From Levilactobacillus brevis (lineage in GTDB: Bacteria; Bacillota; Bacilli; Lactobacillales; Lactobacillaceae): a stretch of DNA of 38,618 nt. Position 1 is the stretch's first letter. The number at the start of each line of letters is the position of its first letter. The notes below the pieces were generated by a model. That model was given only the letters and a program-made list of their open reading frames with translations, had not been told where the DNA came from and searched no databases. Both the position numbers and the translations under genes were made by a program. Positions 16,784 to 25,197 of the stretch are shown here, piece by piece. The DNA lies in NCBI GenBank assembly GCA_021383565.1, contig CP079701.1, positions 1-38,618 of the forward strand, written 5' to 3'.

Positions 16784-17197
16784 TCAGTCACCCCACTTTC
16801 TACGGACAAGCTCTTGATACTTGGCCGCTTCGGCAGCAATAACTTTATTCTTTGCGTCCTGACGAGCAACATCAACAAAGTGGTCGCCCCGGATACGCTT
16901 AGTCCCGTCATTTAGGAACCGGGCAATGTACGCTTTGTTGACGGTGAACCCCACCGTGCTGGCACCGGTCTTGTCGCCGTCAATGTCAGTTCGCTGGTAG
17001 GTCACAGCGTCCGCAAGGTGAGTGTCGTCCTGACCGGTAACGCGAACCCGGTAGTGCTTGCGTTTGGTCGTATCTCGCAAGTGGTAGGACAACACCTTAG
17101 CCCCGGCTCCCGTAACAGTCGCAGTTTCCGAAGGCGTCAAGTGAACGGTTTGCTGCACGTTGTCTAGCCAAGTCGTCAATGCTTTACTTAGGTCCAT
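16784..17197 (-). CDS. HK97 gp10-like head-tail protein
   Basis: This is 137 aa from ATG 17197 (MDLSKALTTWLDNVQQTVHL), with GGGGGG placed 7 nt upstream. Features of the gp10 family are visible, including YHLRDTTKRKHYRVRV and the later AYIARFLNDGTKRIRGDHFV. It likely acts in head-tail joining or tail completion. It ends 1 bp before the next gene. Confidence 0.78.
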   Translation of the reverse strand: MDLSKALTTWLDNVQQTVHLTPSETATVTGAGAKVLSYHLRDTTKRKHYRVRVTGQDDTHLADAVTYQRTDIDGDKTGASTVGFTVNKAYIARFLNDGTKRIRGDHFVDVARQDAKNKVIAAEAAKYQELVRRKWGD

Positions 17198-17201
17198 GCG
17201 G

Positions 17202-17555
17202 CTACCCCCCTTTGACGGTATCGGACTTTTCCAGGGTGATAAAATCGAAGGCGATATAGTTGTTGGTGTCGTCATGCGAGATATTCGCAATCCGATACAG
17301 CTTGCCGTCATCAAGTTTCACCCGCAGTTGTTCGTCTAGCGCTGAGTTGCGGCGTACAGCGATAGTGCGCGTCTCTTCCATGCCAGCCTGCTTAGCCGCA
17401 AATAGCTGAGACGCTGACCGGGTACGGTACTCGGCCCACAACGCAAACGATTCAACGAACGACTTAACCGGGGCGCCCGTGTTGGGATTGGTAGCTTGCT
17501 TGATGGTGCCGAAGTGGGCGCGGTGAACCAGTTGATGTGGTCTAATCTTGACCAT
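17202..17555 (-). CDS. Head-tail joining protein (head closure)
   Basis: This is 117 aa from ATG 17555 (MVKIRPHQLVHRAHFGTIK). The pattern of a basic N-terminus, FALWAEYRTRSASQLFAAKQ and LRVKLDDGKLYRIANI fits the SPP1 gp16 / Phage_H_T_join family, which closes the connector after packaging. It overlaps the upstream connector gene by 14 bp. Confidence 0.78.
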   Translation of the reverse strand: MVKIRPHQLVHRAHFGTIKQATNPNTGAPVKSFVESFALWAEYRTRSASQLFAAKQAGMEETRTIAVRRNSALDEQLRVKLDDGKLYRIANISHDDTNNYIAFDFITLEKSDTVKGG

Positions 17556-17829
17556 TGTCAGCACCCCACATTCGCCCACGCAGGTGGTTAATCATCATGC
17601 TAAGACCCTTGTTAGTACCTACCCCGGTAGACCGGTTGTAGTAGTAACTCGAAACATAGGTCTTTACGGCACGGTCAAAAAGCGGGTACTTTTCGTACTC
17701 TTCAACGGGGACGTCATAATTGACCGCTGAGCGCACGTAATCGGTGCCCTCGGTGATTAGGGACTGCAAAATACCCTCTTCACCATCAAGGTGCAGCTCT
17801 TCTTGCATTTCACTAACAGTTACGGTCAA
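17542..17829 (-). CDS. Head-tail connector (gp6-like adaptor)
   Basis: This is a 95-aa helical protein (EMQEELHLDGEEGILQSLI, TEGTDYVRSAVNYDVPVEEY, YVSSYYYNRSTGVG) of the gp6/gp15 adaptor type that docks on the portal ring. The start appears to be TTG 17829, with GGGGG about 9 nt upstream. Confidence 0.8.
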   Translation of the reverse strand: MTVTVSEMQEELHLDGEEGILQSLITEGTDYVRSAVNYDVPVEEYEKYPLFDRAVKTYVSSYYYNRSTGVGTNKGLSMMINHLRGRMWGADNGQD

Positions 17830-17847
17830 ATTGAACTACCCCCTTGA

Positions 17848-19029
17848 TTACTTGGCTGGCGTTTCAGCAGCAGTCGATGACTTGACCGGCGTGTTGGTCA
17901 GGAAGTAGCCAGCGTTGGCGTCCGTAACTTCCACGTCGTACCGCAAAGCACCCATAAGGTACTGGCCCCAAACCTTGTCGTCGGCCCAGCTCAAGGAAAC
18001 CTGTTGCCGATCAAACATAGTAATAGCACGGGCCAAGTCACCAATAAAGGCTAATTGGTCGCCGGCCTTACCGAGCAACGTGTCAGAGATACGAACAACC
18101 CGAACACCCAACAGAGTACCTGTGCTTGGCATGGTAACGTCTTGATGGAAAATGTACTGGCCGTTCTTGTCTTTTAAGGTGTCAAGAGTGTTGTACAGAG
18201 ATTGAGTTGCCACAATGGTTGGGTTGTAAGCAGGGTCAAGGGACACATTCAAAACGCCCTTAATGGTATCAACAAGGTTAGTGTCGCTGGCTGAAACTGC
18301 GGTGAACTTTGAGAATACCTTAGAAATATCAGCGTTGGTCGTGTTGATAGACTTTTCACCCATATTCTTGGCAACCATAGAAACGAGGTCAACCTGAGTA
18401 TCAGCAATAGCCTCAGCGGACAGAGGTAAAGCACCCCGACGAGTTAATACCTTCCAGTCAACGTCGCGGAAATTAGGTTCCGCCAAGGCAGGGTTTTCTT
18501 TGAGTTCCTCAACCGTTGGAAAAGTGTCAGTTGCACGTTCCAAAACTGGGTAAGTACCAGAGGCCGTGGTTACAGGCACAATATTGACGAATTGCTTTAA
18601 GTCGGCAACCGTCTTGACTTCACTTTCGGGGTTGTAAATAATTTCCTGGGGAATCAATGGTTCGGCTTCCGTCGAGGTAACCTGCAAAGCTGAGATGTCT
18701 TTAACAGCACCCTTGGAATGCAGGAAGTCGTTCAAGGCGTGCTTTTCGGCGTCCATACGGTCTGGCGCAGCTTGCACAGCCTTAGCCCCGGCCTTGGTCG
18801 TGGCAGAGTTGTTGGCGATATGGTCAGCAACTTGCGCAGATTCTGCGGCGTCTCGTTGGGTCTTCAATTCGTCGAACCGGGCTTGTTCACTGTCCCGGTC
18901 TTGCTTTAACGTCGCCATGTTTTCGGCACTAAACTTGTCGTCCAGTAAGCCCGTGGTGATTTTGTCGTTAATGGCGGACAGCTTGTTTTGAGAGTCCGTC
19001 ATTGCGTTTTTAATTGCTTCTAAATTCAT
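17848..19029 (-). CDS. Major capsid protein, HK97 fold, with N-terminal delta domain
   Basis: This 393-aa protein builds the icosahedral head. Residues 1-110 are a charged coiled coil (the delta domain acting as internal scaffold), which the adjacent protease is expected to remove. The remainder has HK97-type features: SEVKTVADLKQFVNIVPVTT, RGALPLSAEAIADTQVDLVS, and the C-terminal LAFIGDLARAITMFDRQQV. ATG 19029 overlaps the protease stop in an ATGA motif, with GAGAGGTG upstream. Confidence 0.93.
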   Translation of the reverse strand: MNLEAIKNAMTDSQNKLSAINDKITTGLLDDKFSAENMATLKQDRDSEQARFDELKTQRDAAESAQVADHIANNSATTKAGAKAVQAAPDRMDAEKHALNDFLHSKGAVKDISALQVTSTEAEPLIPQEIIYNPESEVKTVADLKQFVNIVPVTTASGTYPVLERATDTFPTVEELKENPALAEPNFRDVDWKVLTRRGALPLSAEAIADTQVDLVSMVAKNMGEKSINTTNADISKVFSKFTAVSASDTNLVDTIKGVLNVSLDPAYNPTIVATQSLYNTLDTLKDKNGQYIFHQDVTMPSTGTLLGVRVVRISDTLLGKAGDQLAFIGDLARAITMFDRQQVSLSWADDKVWGQYLMGALRYDVEVTDANAGYFLTNTPVKSSTAAETPAK

Positions 19030-19742
19030 GAATTTGCACCTCTCAGAATATCTAATTTTTGTTGCAGTACATTGCTGCGGGTTGATTCCGTGGCCGCGGG
19101 CTTAGCAGCAGCCTTGTTAGCTGGCTTTTCAGCAGCAAGTAGGTTGCGGAATTTAGCAACCGCTGACTTGGCGGGAATAGACGAGGCAGAGGCAACGGCT
19201 TGCAGCGTGCCCGCTGAGTCGTCGCCGAACAGTACCTTGTCGGCAAACCCGTAGTCCTTGGCTTGGTCGGCAGTGAGCCAAGTTTCTCGACTCATAAGGT
19301 CGAGCAGGTCAGCCTTAGCCATGCCGGTTTTAGCGACGTAAGCCGCGGCAATTGACTTGTCGATGTTATCGAGAACACCGGCCTCGTGGCTCATTTCCCG
19401 GGTGTCGCCTTGAACGGCCGAGCTGGCGTTATGAATCATTAGCTGTGCCGTTGGGGACATTGAAACGTTGTCGCCGGCCATAGTGATTACACTCGCAGCA
19501 CTGGCCGCAATACCCGTGACCGTCACATTGACCTTACCGGCGTAACTCTTCAACTCGGTGTATATGTCACTTGCAGCGAAAACGTCGCCGCCATAGGAAC
19601 TAATGGAAACGTCAACGTCACCACCGCCGGCGTCTTCTAAGGCGTCGCTGACTTCGGCGGGGCTAATTGAGTCCATGCCGAACCAGTTGTAAAAGGCAGC
19701 AGTGTCATTGTCCACAACGTCACCACGCAATTTGATTGTCAT
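19026..19742 (-). CDS. ClpP-like head maturation protease
   Basis: This 238-aa serine protease of the S14/ClpP fold trims the capsid delta domain. The nucleophile is Ser81 in TGIAASAASVI and the base is His104 in LMIHNASS, with SYGGDVFAA as the oxyanion-side motif. The C-terminal 50 residues are Ala/Lys-rich and probably interact with the capsid. The start has GGGGGTG upstream. Confidence 0.92.
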   Translation of the reverse strand: MTIKLRGDVVDNDTAAFYNWFGMDSISPAEVSDALEDAGGGDVDVSISSYGGDVFAASDIYTELKSYAGKVNVTVTGIAASAASVITMAGDNVSMSPTAQLMIHNASSAVQGDTREMSHEAGVLDNIDKSIAAAYVAKTGMAKADLLDLMSRETWLTADQAKDYGFADKVLFGDDSAGTLQAVASASSIPAKSAVAKFRNLLAAEKPANKAAAKPAATESTRSNVLQQKLDILRGANS

Positions 19743-19748
19743 TTACTC

Positions 19749-20894
19749 TCACCCCCTTTCGTTTGGGCCGTTTTGCACGTCAAAGTCTGGTGTGTCGGCC
19801 GGAATAAAACCGACAGCTTTAAGAATGTGGGTCGCTTGCACGCCCTCCAGCGCGTCGTTCTTGGCTAGATCAGAAATGCTGTTTGCATACTGGATATAGT
19901 CGGGGTCAATGGCGGGCTGCATGTCGAGGTCGATACCAACACCGAGCTTCATGGTCAGCTCTGAGCTGATCGCGTAAATGTACTTGTTCAGTGCTTGCGT
20001 GTAGGTCGAACGTACTTGGTCAATGTTGCTGTGAGCAGACTCGTTATTGAGGAAGTCTTGCGGAACCCCGAACGCCTTAGCAACTTGGTTTCGTGTGTAA
20101 CTAACCGAGTTCAGCAGGTTGGCAATATTGCTGTCAATTTGAGGCGTTGAGTACGTGGCTGTGGCGTCCATAACCATGACCCGCCCGGCGTTGGCACCTG
20201 AGTTGGCTTTCTCAAACTCTTCACGAACGTTCTCTTTGGCCTTGGGGTCAACCGCGCCGGCTGCGAGACTCAAAATCCCGTTCGGTCGGATTGCTTGGTT
20301 TAATGACTTCAAGGCCATGTCGTTTGCCTTGTCTTGAATATTCAAGTCACCGACCAGAGCTTGCAGCGGGCTAACACCGATAAACTTGTTGTCGCTCAGG
20401 TTGGACAGTAGTTTGAAATGAAGCATTTGACCAGCCGGGACGGTGACAGTTCCCCGGTTGTCGTAGTACGTGACCTTGTAATTCACGTTTTGCTCGCCGT
20501 CGTCTACGATAATTTGAACTTGCGGCGGGGTGACCTGCTCAAAGTGGTGCAGCCGCCCGCTGGCGTCTAGGTTCATGACCACGTACGCGTTACCGTTCAG
20601 CAGCAGAGCACCCGTGACCGATTGCCAAAAGTTGTAAGAATTGATAACCGGGTTAGGTGCGTTGAGTTTATGCAGCAGGAAGTCATTGTCTGACTCAAAC
20701 CGGCAACTTGAGACGTCGGCAGAAATTAGATTGACCACGCTGTAAATGTCTGAATTTTTGAGGGCAGCGCCGGCGGTGGCGTAACTGGCCGACTTCACAA
20801 CCTGACCGTTAACGATCAAGAACGGTTGGTAGTCTGAGCTAGGAAGCCACGCCTTATTGCTGAACCGGCGCTTGAATGGATTAGTGAACTTCAA
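19749..20894 (-). CDS. Portal protein, HK97 family
   Basis: This 381-aa protein forms the dodecameric ring through which DNA is packed. Recognisable stretches are SDIYSVVNLISADVSSCRFE, LLNGNAYVVMNLDASG, HFKLLSNLSDNKFIGVSPLQ and GVPQDFLNNESAHSN. The start is TTG 20894, preceded by GGGGGTG at a 7-nt gap. Confidence 0.93.
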   Translation of the reverse strand: MKFTNPFKRRFSNKAWLPSSDYQPFLIVNGQVVKSASYATAGAALKNSDIYSVVNLISADVSSCRFESDNDFLLHKLNAPNPVINSYNFWQSVTGALLLNGNAYVVMNLDASGRLHHFEQVTPPQVQIIVDDGEQNVNYKVTYYDNRGTVTVPAGQMLHFKLLSNLSDNKFIGVSPLQALVGDLNIQDKANDMALKSLNQAIRPNGILSLAAGAVDPKAKENVREEFEKANSGANAGRVMVMDATATYSTPQIDSNIANLLNSVSYTRNQVAKAFGVPQDFLNNESAHSNIDQVRSTYTQALNKYIYAISSELTMKLGVGIDLDMQPAIDPDYIQYANSISDLAKNDALEGVQATHILKAVGFIPADTPDFDVQNGPNERG

Positions 20895-20910
20895 TTAATT
20901 TCACCCCCTT

Positions 20911-21102
20911 TCAGTCGTCGCCACTACCGAATAGAAATGCGGTTGCAATTAGCATGACGCCAAGCACAATGCTGCCGACTGCCTCGCTAAACGCTGAGAC
21001 ACCGGCATAGATAGTGGCAATGCCCGTGATGTAAAGCCACATTGGTAGTGACTCACTAATCAATTCGGCCGCTTTGAGAAGCCCTTGTAATGCTCGTTTC
21101 AT
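20911..21102 (-). CDS. Small two-helix membrane protein, DUF1056-like
   Basis: This 63-aa protein has two hydrophobic segments (residues about 20-38 and 42-60) and a basic N-terminus. Proteins of this size and topology (DUF1056) lie between terminase and portal in many lactobacillus phages, and the function is unknown. It is in the same operon with short gaps on both sides. Confidence 0.65.
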   Translation of the reverse strand: MKRALQGLLKAAELISESLPMWLYITGIATIYAGVSAFSEAVGSIVLGVMLIATAFLFGSGDD

Positions 21103-21114
21103 GTCGTCACCACC

Positions 21115-22986
21115 CTAAAAACTGAAATTTTTGTAAAATGAATTGATGTCGTCTTGTTTCCAACCTGCAAACGGATCGTCGCTGCCCCGCTCGTCGCGTG
21201 AGACGCCTTCAAAGTGCAGCATTGCCTCGTAGAAACAGTTAATGATCGCGTCGAGGCAATCAATTTTATCGGTCGCAAGGTTTTTGTCGATTTTGATACC
21301 GTTGTTGTCAACCAAGGTCACGGCGTTAGTCATACCGGCCTGCATTACACGATCATCAAACATGGTGATATGACCGTTCTGCATTTCATGCCGAAAGAAT
21401 GACGTTGGCTCGTCGAGGGACTTAGTACCCTGCCGAACCGGTTCAATAAGCCAGTTGTTTTCTTGGTCGAGCTTGTAAATAAAGACTTTGTCCCGCCACG
21501 GGTCGTACAGGAACGATTGCACGTGTAGGTTGTGAACCTCTACAAAGTCGAGCAACCAGTTGTACACGTCCGAGTAATCAATGTCGCCGCCTCGCGTGTG
21601 CGAGATGGTGGCGAACCCGCGCCGTTCCTCTTCACGGTAGGGAATGCCGTCTTGATTTTCCTTGATAGCAATGCTTTGCTGGGTTCGTGAGGTCGGTATA
21701 AATGAATGCTGGTAAACATGGAATTTATGTTGGCCGTCCTCGCTAGTGTAGGGGAACACGAACGCTAAGCTGGTGTCGTCGCTGTACTGCGAGGCGTCAA
21801 ACCCCACATAAACGTCTCGGCCGTCGATGTCGAAACCGTCGCGCGGGATAATCGAGGCGTTGATGTCTTTCAAGTCGAGGTAACGGTTCTCTTTCTCGTT
21901 CAGCCACATATTCATGTTTTTGGTCTGAAAGTCACCGATAGTGCCAGCCAGCATATCGCTGTCGCGCTTGTCAATCAGGCCACCGAGAAGCTCGCGTTTC
22001 TGCTCAGGCGAGTTCAGCAGCGGGTTGCTCTTAGCCCAGGTCTCAGGCTTCTGAGTTTCCTTGAGGTCGTCTTGCGCCCAGACCAGACACAGGTAAGTGT
22101 CGGCTTCCCGCTTATAGTCTTCTTCCATGGCTTTCGTCATCATTCGCTGGTCGTCATAGAATGGCACTTTCGGGTCAGGGTATGACGTTGAAATTTGAAT
22201 GTACCGCCGGTCGGCAATCTTAATCTGACCGGATAGAATCTTAGATGTCTTGGCCCGATTCTTGAGTTCCCCGACTTCGTCAACGATTGCAGTACGGAAA
22301 TGGAAACTATCGAATTGGCCCGACTCAAAGCTGACGGCCCGAATGACGTTGTTGCTTTTTTTCATAATGATCTGGTCGTTTTGGAGCATGAGACCAGATT
22401 GCTTGGCCAGTGTCTTGAATGGCTCAATCTCGGTGACCTTGCGCAACATCGTTTTCAGATAACCGAGTAGCTTGCTGGTTTGCTTCCAGTTGATTGACGC
22501 AACCAGGTAGTCCTGGTTGGACAGGCCCAGCGAGTCAAGCAGAAAAGTGTAGGCCATAATAATCGCGGCAATCATCGTCTTACCCTGCGCCCGACCAACT
22601 GAGATTAGCGACTTGGTAAAACGAACGCCGCCCGTCGAGGTTTTCCAACCAAAGAGCTGCGCCATAATAAACTGCTGCCAGCCCAGCAAGTGAACCGGGT
22701 CGCCGCTGTCAACGTCTGGGGTCACGCTCGCAAATAGCAGGGCCTTGTCTACGGCGTCGGTATCGTACTCAAACGGGAAGTCTGGTTGACCTTGGCGCTG
22801 CAAGTCACGTAAATGTCGAAAAGCGGCTAACTTGATTAGGTAGCCTGTGGTTTCCTTTCCGTCCATAACTCTGAACGCGTATTCAGTTCCCGGGTCGGTG
22901 TATTTACCACGTAGACCGTCGAACACTGCGTCAGAGAACGCCTGAGCAACGTCATGAGTCTTGGAAATATCAATTTTTGTCAACAA
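21115..22986 (-). CDS. terL: Terminase large subunit
   Basis: This 623-aa packaging motor carries an ATPase and a nuclease. Walker A is GRAQGKT (residues 131-137), and Walker B is AIVDEVGE (233-240) with Asp236 and the catalytic Glu237. The nuclease domain begins near residue 390, with metal-binding Asp397 in YVGFDASQ and late acidic residues in KIDCLDAI. The start is TTG 22986, with GAGGTG upstream. Family type and gene order point to cos rather than headful packaging. Confidence 0.95.
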   Translation of the reverse strand: MLTKIDISKTHDVAQAFSDAVFDGLRGKYTDPGTEYAFRVMDGKETTGYLIKLAAFRHLRDLQRQGQPDFPFEYDTDAVDKALLFASVTPDVDSGDPVHLLGWQQFIMAQLFGWKTSTGGVRFTKSLISVGRAQGKTMIAAIIMAYTFLLDSLGLSNQDYLVASINWKQTSKLLGYLKTMLRKVTEIEPFKTLAKQSGLMLQNDQIIMKKSNNVIRAVSFESGQFDSFHFRTAIVDEVGELKNRAKTSKILSGQIKIADRRYIQISTSYPDPKVPFYDDQRMMTKAMEEDYKREADTYLCLVWAQDDLKETQKPETWAKSNPLLNSPEQKRELLGGLIDKRDSDMLAGTIGDFQTKNMNMWLNEKENRYLDLKDINASIIPRDGFDIDGRDVYVGFDASQYSDDTSLAFVFPYTSEDGQHKFHVYQHSFIPTSRTQQSIAIKENQDGIPYREEERRGFATISHTRGGDIDYSDVYNWLLDFVEVHNLHVQSFLYDPWRDKVFIYKLDQENNWLIEPVRQGTKSLDEPTSFFRHEMQNGHITMFDDRVMQAGMTNAVTLVDNNGIKIDKNLATDKIDCLDAIINCFYEAMLHFEGVSRDERGSDDPFAGWKQDDINSFYKNFSF

Positions 22987-23000
22987 CGCTGCTCACCTCT

Positions 23001-23468
23001 TTACTTTTTAGAATTTCCAAAGAACTTGGCTAAGTCGGCAGCAACATTTTCGTCACCGTCACCCGGCCCAGCCTTGATTAATTCTTGCCGGCTAGTGGGT
23101 GTGAGGCCTAACTCGCTACCGAGCTGCTTCAACCGGCTAGTTGCTGAGTCGAGAATTTGAGTTGCAGGGTTTCGCTTATAGCCAACAAAATCAGTCGCAA
23201 CAATCTCACCCGTTACCGGACTGAGGGTCGTCTTGTACGCCTTTTGAGCTTGGCCGTTCTCAGCAACGTTCTCGTAGGCGTCCCGCATTGACTGGTAGTT
23301 GATACAGAAAGCCTCGACAATGCTGCTGTCGAGTTGGTTAACGTCGAGCTGCTGCTTATTAAGAATTGGAACGATTGCAGCCCACATATCCCGGGCAATC
23401 CCTTGCAGGTAGTCGGGCGGCGTCGTACTCAGTAGCGCGTTCTTTTTCTTGGTCGTTTTGGTCGTCAT
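23001..23468 (-). CDS. terS: Terminase small subunit, P27 family
   Basis: This 155-aa DNA-recognition subunit of the packaging complex has the P27-type features DYLQGIARDMWAAIVPILNK and LDSSIVEAFCINYQSMRDAY, plus a C-terminal LKQLGSELGLTPTSRQEL. ATG 23468 has AGGGGGTG upstream. Confidence 0.88.
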   Translation of the reverse strand: MTTKTTKKKNALLSTTPPDYLQGIARDMWAAIVPILNKQQLDVNQLDSSIVEAFCINYQSMRDAYENVAENGQAQKAYKTTLSPVTGEIVATDFVGYKRNPATQILDSATSRLKQLGSELGLTPTSRQELIKAGPGDGDENVAADLAKFFGNSKK

Positions 23469-23541
23469 TCTTACACCCCCTTAATAAAAGCGTTTTTTAA
23501 ATTGAAAATTTCTATAAGACAACTCCATTGGTATGCGGAAC

Positions 23542-23563
23542 GGCCGCTCAGGCCTAGGCGGCC
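23542..23563. other. Candidate cos site
   Basis: An unusually GC-rich dyad, GGCCGC then a 10-base centre containing AGGCCT then GCGGCC, lies between the HNH gene and terS. Cos sites of this phage group are GC-rich, short and found beside terS and HNH genes. The actual nick positions cannot be told from sequence. Confidence 0.4.
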
Positions 23564-23565
23564 CC

Positions 23566-24141
23566 CTAATTTTTCAGGACGCGTTGCCAGTCCAGTCGGC
23601 TCATTCTTTGAAGTTTCTTGTCGCTCGTCTTTGCTTCTTGGCGAGACTTTTTATTGTGGCATTTTCCGCACAGCGTCCACAGGTTTGAACTTGCAACTCG
23701 TTCCTTATTGGAGCACAACCGCAGTGGAACGATATGGTCAACGTACATGCGTTGTTCTGACCTGCCACACACCTGACAACAGCCAATATCTCGGCTATAG
23801 ATTGCAGAACGAACCGCGAGCCACTGCTTTGAACGGTAGAACTTTGCCCGCGAACTTTGTGCCATGTCTTTGGCTGGTTCTTTGGCTGGGCTTTTTAGTC
23901 CGAAACTTTGAGCCAAGTCTTTGCCCGCACTGTCGTCGTCCGTTGCGGCGAACCGGTGAGTCGTGTCGTAGTGCTTGCTCGCTCGGCGTCGGTGATACTC
24001 GTAGGCGCGAGCAGCAACACCAGTCGAGTGCCGGTGCAAGTATGCTTGATAGTGTTCGTTGTAATGCTTGGTGCAGTAGCGATACTTGAGCGGTATCATC
24101 TCACGGCAACCGGGCTGACCACAGCGGTGAACTAATGGCAT
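23566..24141 (-). CDS. HNH endonuclease of the packaging module
   Basis: This is 191 aa from ATG 24141 (MPLVHRCGQPGCREMIPLK), with AAAGGTGG upstream. A CxxxC...C-type zinc knuckle at the N-terminus is followed by the HNH core: CQVCGRSEQRMYVDHIVPLR then NLWTLCGKCHNKKS. HNH proteins next to terminase genes assist cos cleavage in HK97-type phages. The protein has an unusual mid-region rich in Tyr, Arg and Ala (ARAYEYHRRRASKHYD). Confidence 0.88.
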   Translation of the reverse strand: MPLVHRCGQPGCREMIPLKYRYCTKHYNEHYQAYLHRHSTGVAARAYEYHRRRASKHYDTTHRFAATDDDSAGKDLAQSFGLKSPAKEPAKDMAQSSRAKFYRSKQWLAVRSAIYSRDIGCCQVCGRSEQRMYVDHIVPLRLCSNKERVASSNLWTLCGKCHNKKSRQEAKTSDKKLQRMSRLDWQRVLKN

Positions 24142-24286
24142 GATCACCACCACCTTTGTGTAAATTAAAAGCGCCATGCTTCTTAGCACGACGCTCACGT
24201 TTCTTCTTATCAGCCAGCCAACGTTCTAAGTCACGATAGCAGTGATTTTCTGTTGGGCTAACGTAGCCATACTCAGTACGTTGCAT
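24101..24286 (-). CDS. Small basic protein upstream of HNH, unknown
   Basis: This is 61 aa from ATG 24286 (MQRTEYGYVSPTENHCYRDL), with a weak GGTATGG upstream. The frame remains open further upstream, but that part lies in the tRNA gene. A run of Lys and Arg (DKKKRERRAKKH) suggests nucleic acid contact. It overlaps the HNH start by 41 bp, so it might be a leader for that gene. Confidence 0.45.
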   Translation of the reverse strand: MQRTEYGYVSPTENHCYRDLERWLADKKKRERRAKKHGAFNLHKGGGDHAISSPLWSARLP

Positions 24287-24312
24287 GTAACCATACCGTG
24301 GTTGCTGACCAA

Positions 24313-24389
24313 TGGTCCCGGTGGGAATCGAACCCAAAACATTTCACAATTATAAGTTGTGCGTACTAGCCTTTATACATTACGGGACC
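24313..24389 (-). tRNA. tRNA-Ile, anticodon UAU (degenerate D arm)
   Basis: Acceptor GGTCCCG pairs with CGGGACC. The anticodon stem CACAA/TTGTG is perfect, with loop CTTATAA, so the anticodon reads TAT. The T arm has GGG-TTCGATT-CCC. The D arm pairs poorly but has the GG of a D loop. CCA is not encoded. UAU would read AUA, which bacteria normally read with a modified CAU tRNA. It is the first or second element of the late transcript, ahead of the packaging genes. Confidence 0.7.
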
Positions 24390-24404
24390 TAACTTAATTG
24401 ACAA

Positions 24405-24462
24405 TACGTGCAGCGGGAGTCGAACCCGTATCTTCTTTGCTCTTCCGTTGAGCTATGCACGT
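24405..24462 (-). pseudogene. tRNA-like gene lacking the anticodon arm
   Basis: A perfect 7-bp acceptor (ACGTGCA with TGCACGT), the TA spacer, a perfect 4-bp D stem (GCTC/GAGC) and a near-perfect T arm (ACGGG, TTCGACT, CCCGC) are all present. Between the D and T arms there are only 9 nt, where about 22-23 are expected, so the anticodon arm is missing. Total length is 58 nt including the discriminator. It cannot act as a normal tRNA. Confidence 0.7.
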
Positions 24463-24484
24463 CCATTTCATCATTCGCTTATGG

Positions 24485-24513
24485 TACCAATTTACACCCA
24501 AACTAGGGGTCAA
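24485..24513 (-). promoter_or_regulatory. Candidate late promoter
   Basis: Read leftward, TTGACC (24508-24513) is followed after 17 nt by TTGGTA, a poor -10 element. A good -35 with a poor -10 upstream of the tRNA and packaging genes, just after the activator gene, fits a promoter that needs the ArpU-like protein. Confidence 0.35.
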
Positions 24514-24535
24514 TTTTCTCGGTTTTTTCCACTTT

Positions 24536-24961
24536 TCACAAATCGTATAGTCCTAATCCTTTAGCACACTTTTTTATAAACAAGTTTTTCAGCTTATATG
24601 CTCGTGACTTACCAACGCTCAACATGTTGTTTTCGACCATTCCTGTTAAGGTATAGCGTGGATATTTTCGAAAATATTGTTCATCAATAATTGCTTGCGT
24701 ATCGGGCCCAACTTCATCCAGACAGTCATCGATAACTTGGCGTTGCCTCTTGAGTGCGTTAATCCGCTTGTCCTCATCTAGCGTGATAATTAACCGCTCT
24801 GTGCTGTCGTTGAACCCGTTCTGTGCCCGACCACCGCCAACATTCTCATCAACCGGCGTTACCGGATAACGTAACTCTTGTTCGCGCTGTTCAATGTACT
24901 TATCAATCTTGGGATAATCACGTAGAATATCCTCTACCGTTCTAATCGTCGATCGTTTCAC
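24536..24961 (-). CDS. Late gene activator, ArpU/RinA-like
   Basis: This 141-aa protein is the last gene of the early operon and lies directly before the late genes, the usual place of these regulators. The N-terminal part (TVEDILRDYPKIDKYIEQRE, then NGFNDSTERLIITLDEDKRI) and the C-terminal sigma-factor-4-like helices (DEQYFRKYPRYTLTG, LSVGKSRAYKLKNLFIKK) match RinA/ArpU-type activators and related DUF722 proteins. It should switch on the late promoter near 24500. The start is GTG 24961, with AGGAGG upstream. Confidence 0.75.
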   Translation of the reverse strand: MKRSTIRTVEDILRDYPKIDKYIEQREQELRYPVTPVDENVGGGRAQNGFNDSTERLIITLDEDKRINALKRQRQVIDDCLDEVGPDTQAIIDEQYFRKYPRYTLTGMVENNMLSVGKSRAYKLKNLFIKKCAKGLGLYDL

Positions 24962-24973
24962 CCATCACGCCTC

Positions 24974-25189
24974 CTAAAATGGCCGTGTAAGCTCGTGTAG
25001 CACGTTATTAACCTCCGCATTACTCAGCATACCCAAAGCAATGTAAACTTCCTTAGGCACGCTGTGCTCGCTTAATTTGGATTGAAACTCAGCTAGTCCC
25101 ATCAATACATCATCTTTTGGTACCAATGATTCCAGATAGTTAAGCAGAATACGCTGGTTTCCATTCATTACGTCTCGTGTTTTATCCAT
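24974..25189 (-). CDS. Small early protein, unknown (pair with next gene)
   Basis: This 71-aa protein starts at ATG 25189 with a GGAGG site. It has no recognised domain. Its C-terminus (LSNAEVNNVLHELTRPF) resembles that of the 65-aa protein encoded just upstream in the operon (LSAKERNQVIHELSMVF), so the two may share an origin. Confidence 0.65.
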   Translation of the reverse strand: MDKTRDVMNGNQRILLNYLESLVPKDDVLMGLAEFQSKLSEHSVPKEVYIALGMLSNAEVNNVLHELTRPF

Positions 25190-25197
25190 ACGTCCTC

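Noticed and set aside
24286..24337. Longer start of the small gene before the HNH gene
   Set aside because: The extra 17 codons lie inside the tRNA-Ile gene. ATG 24286 is the first start outside it.
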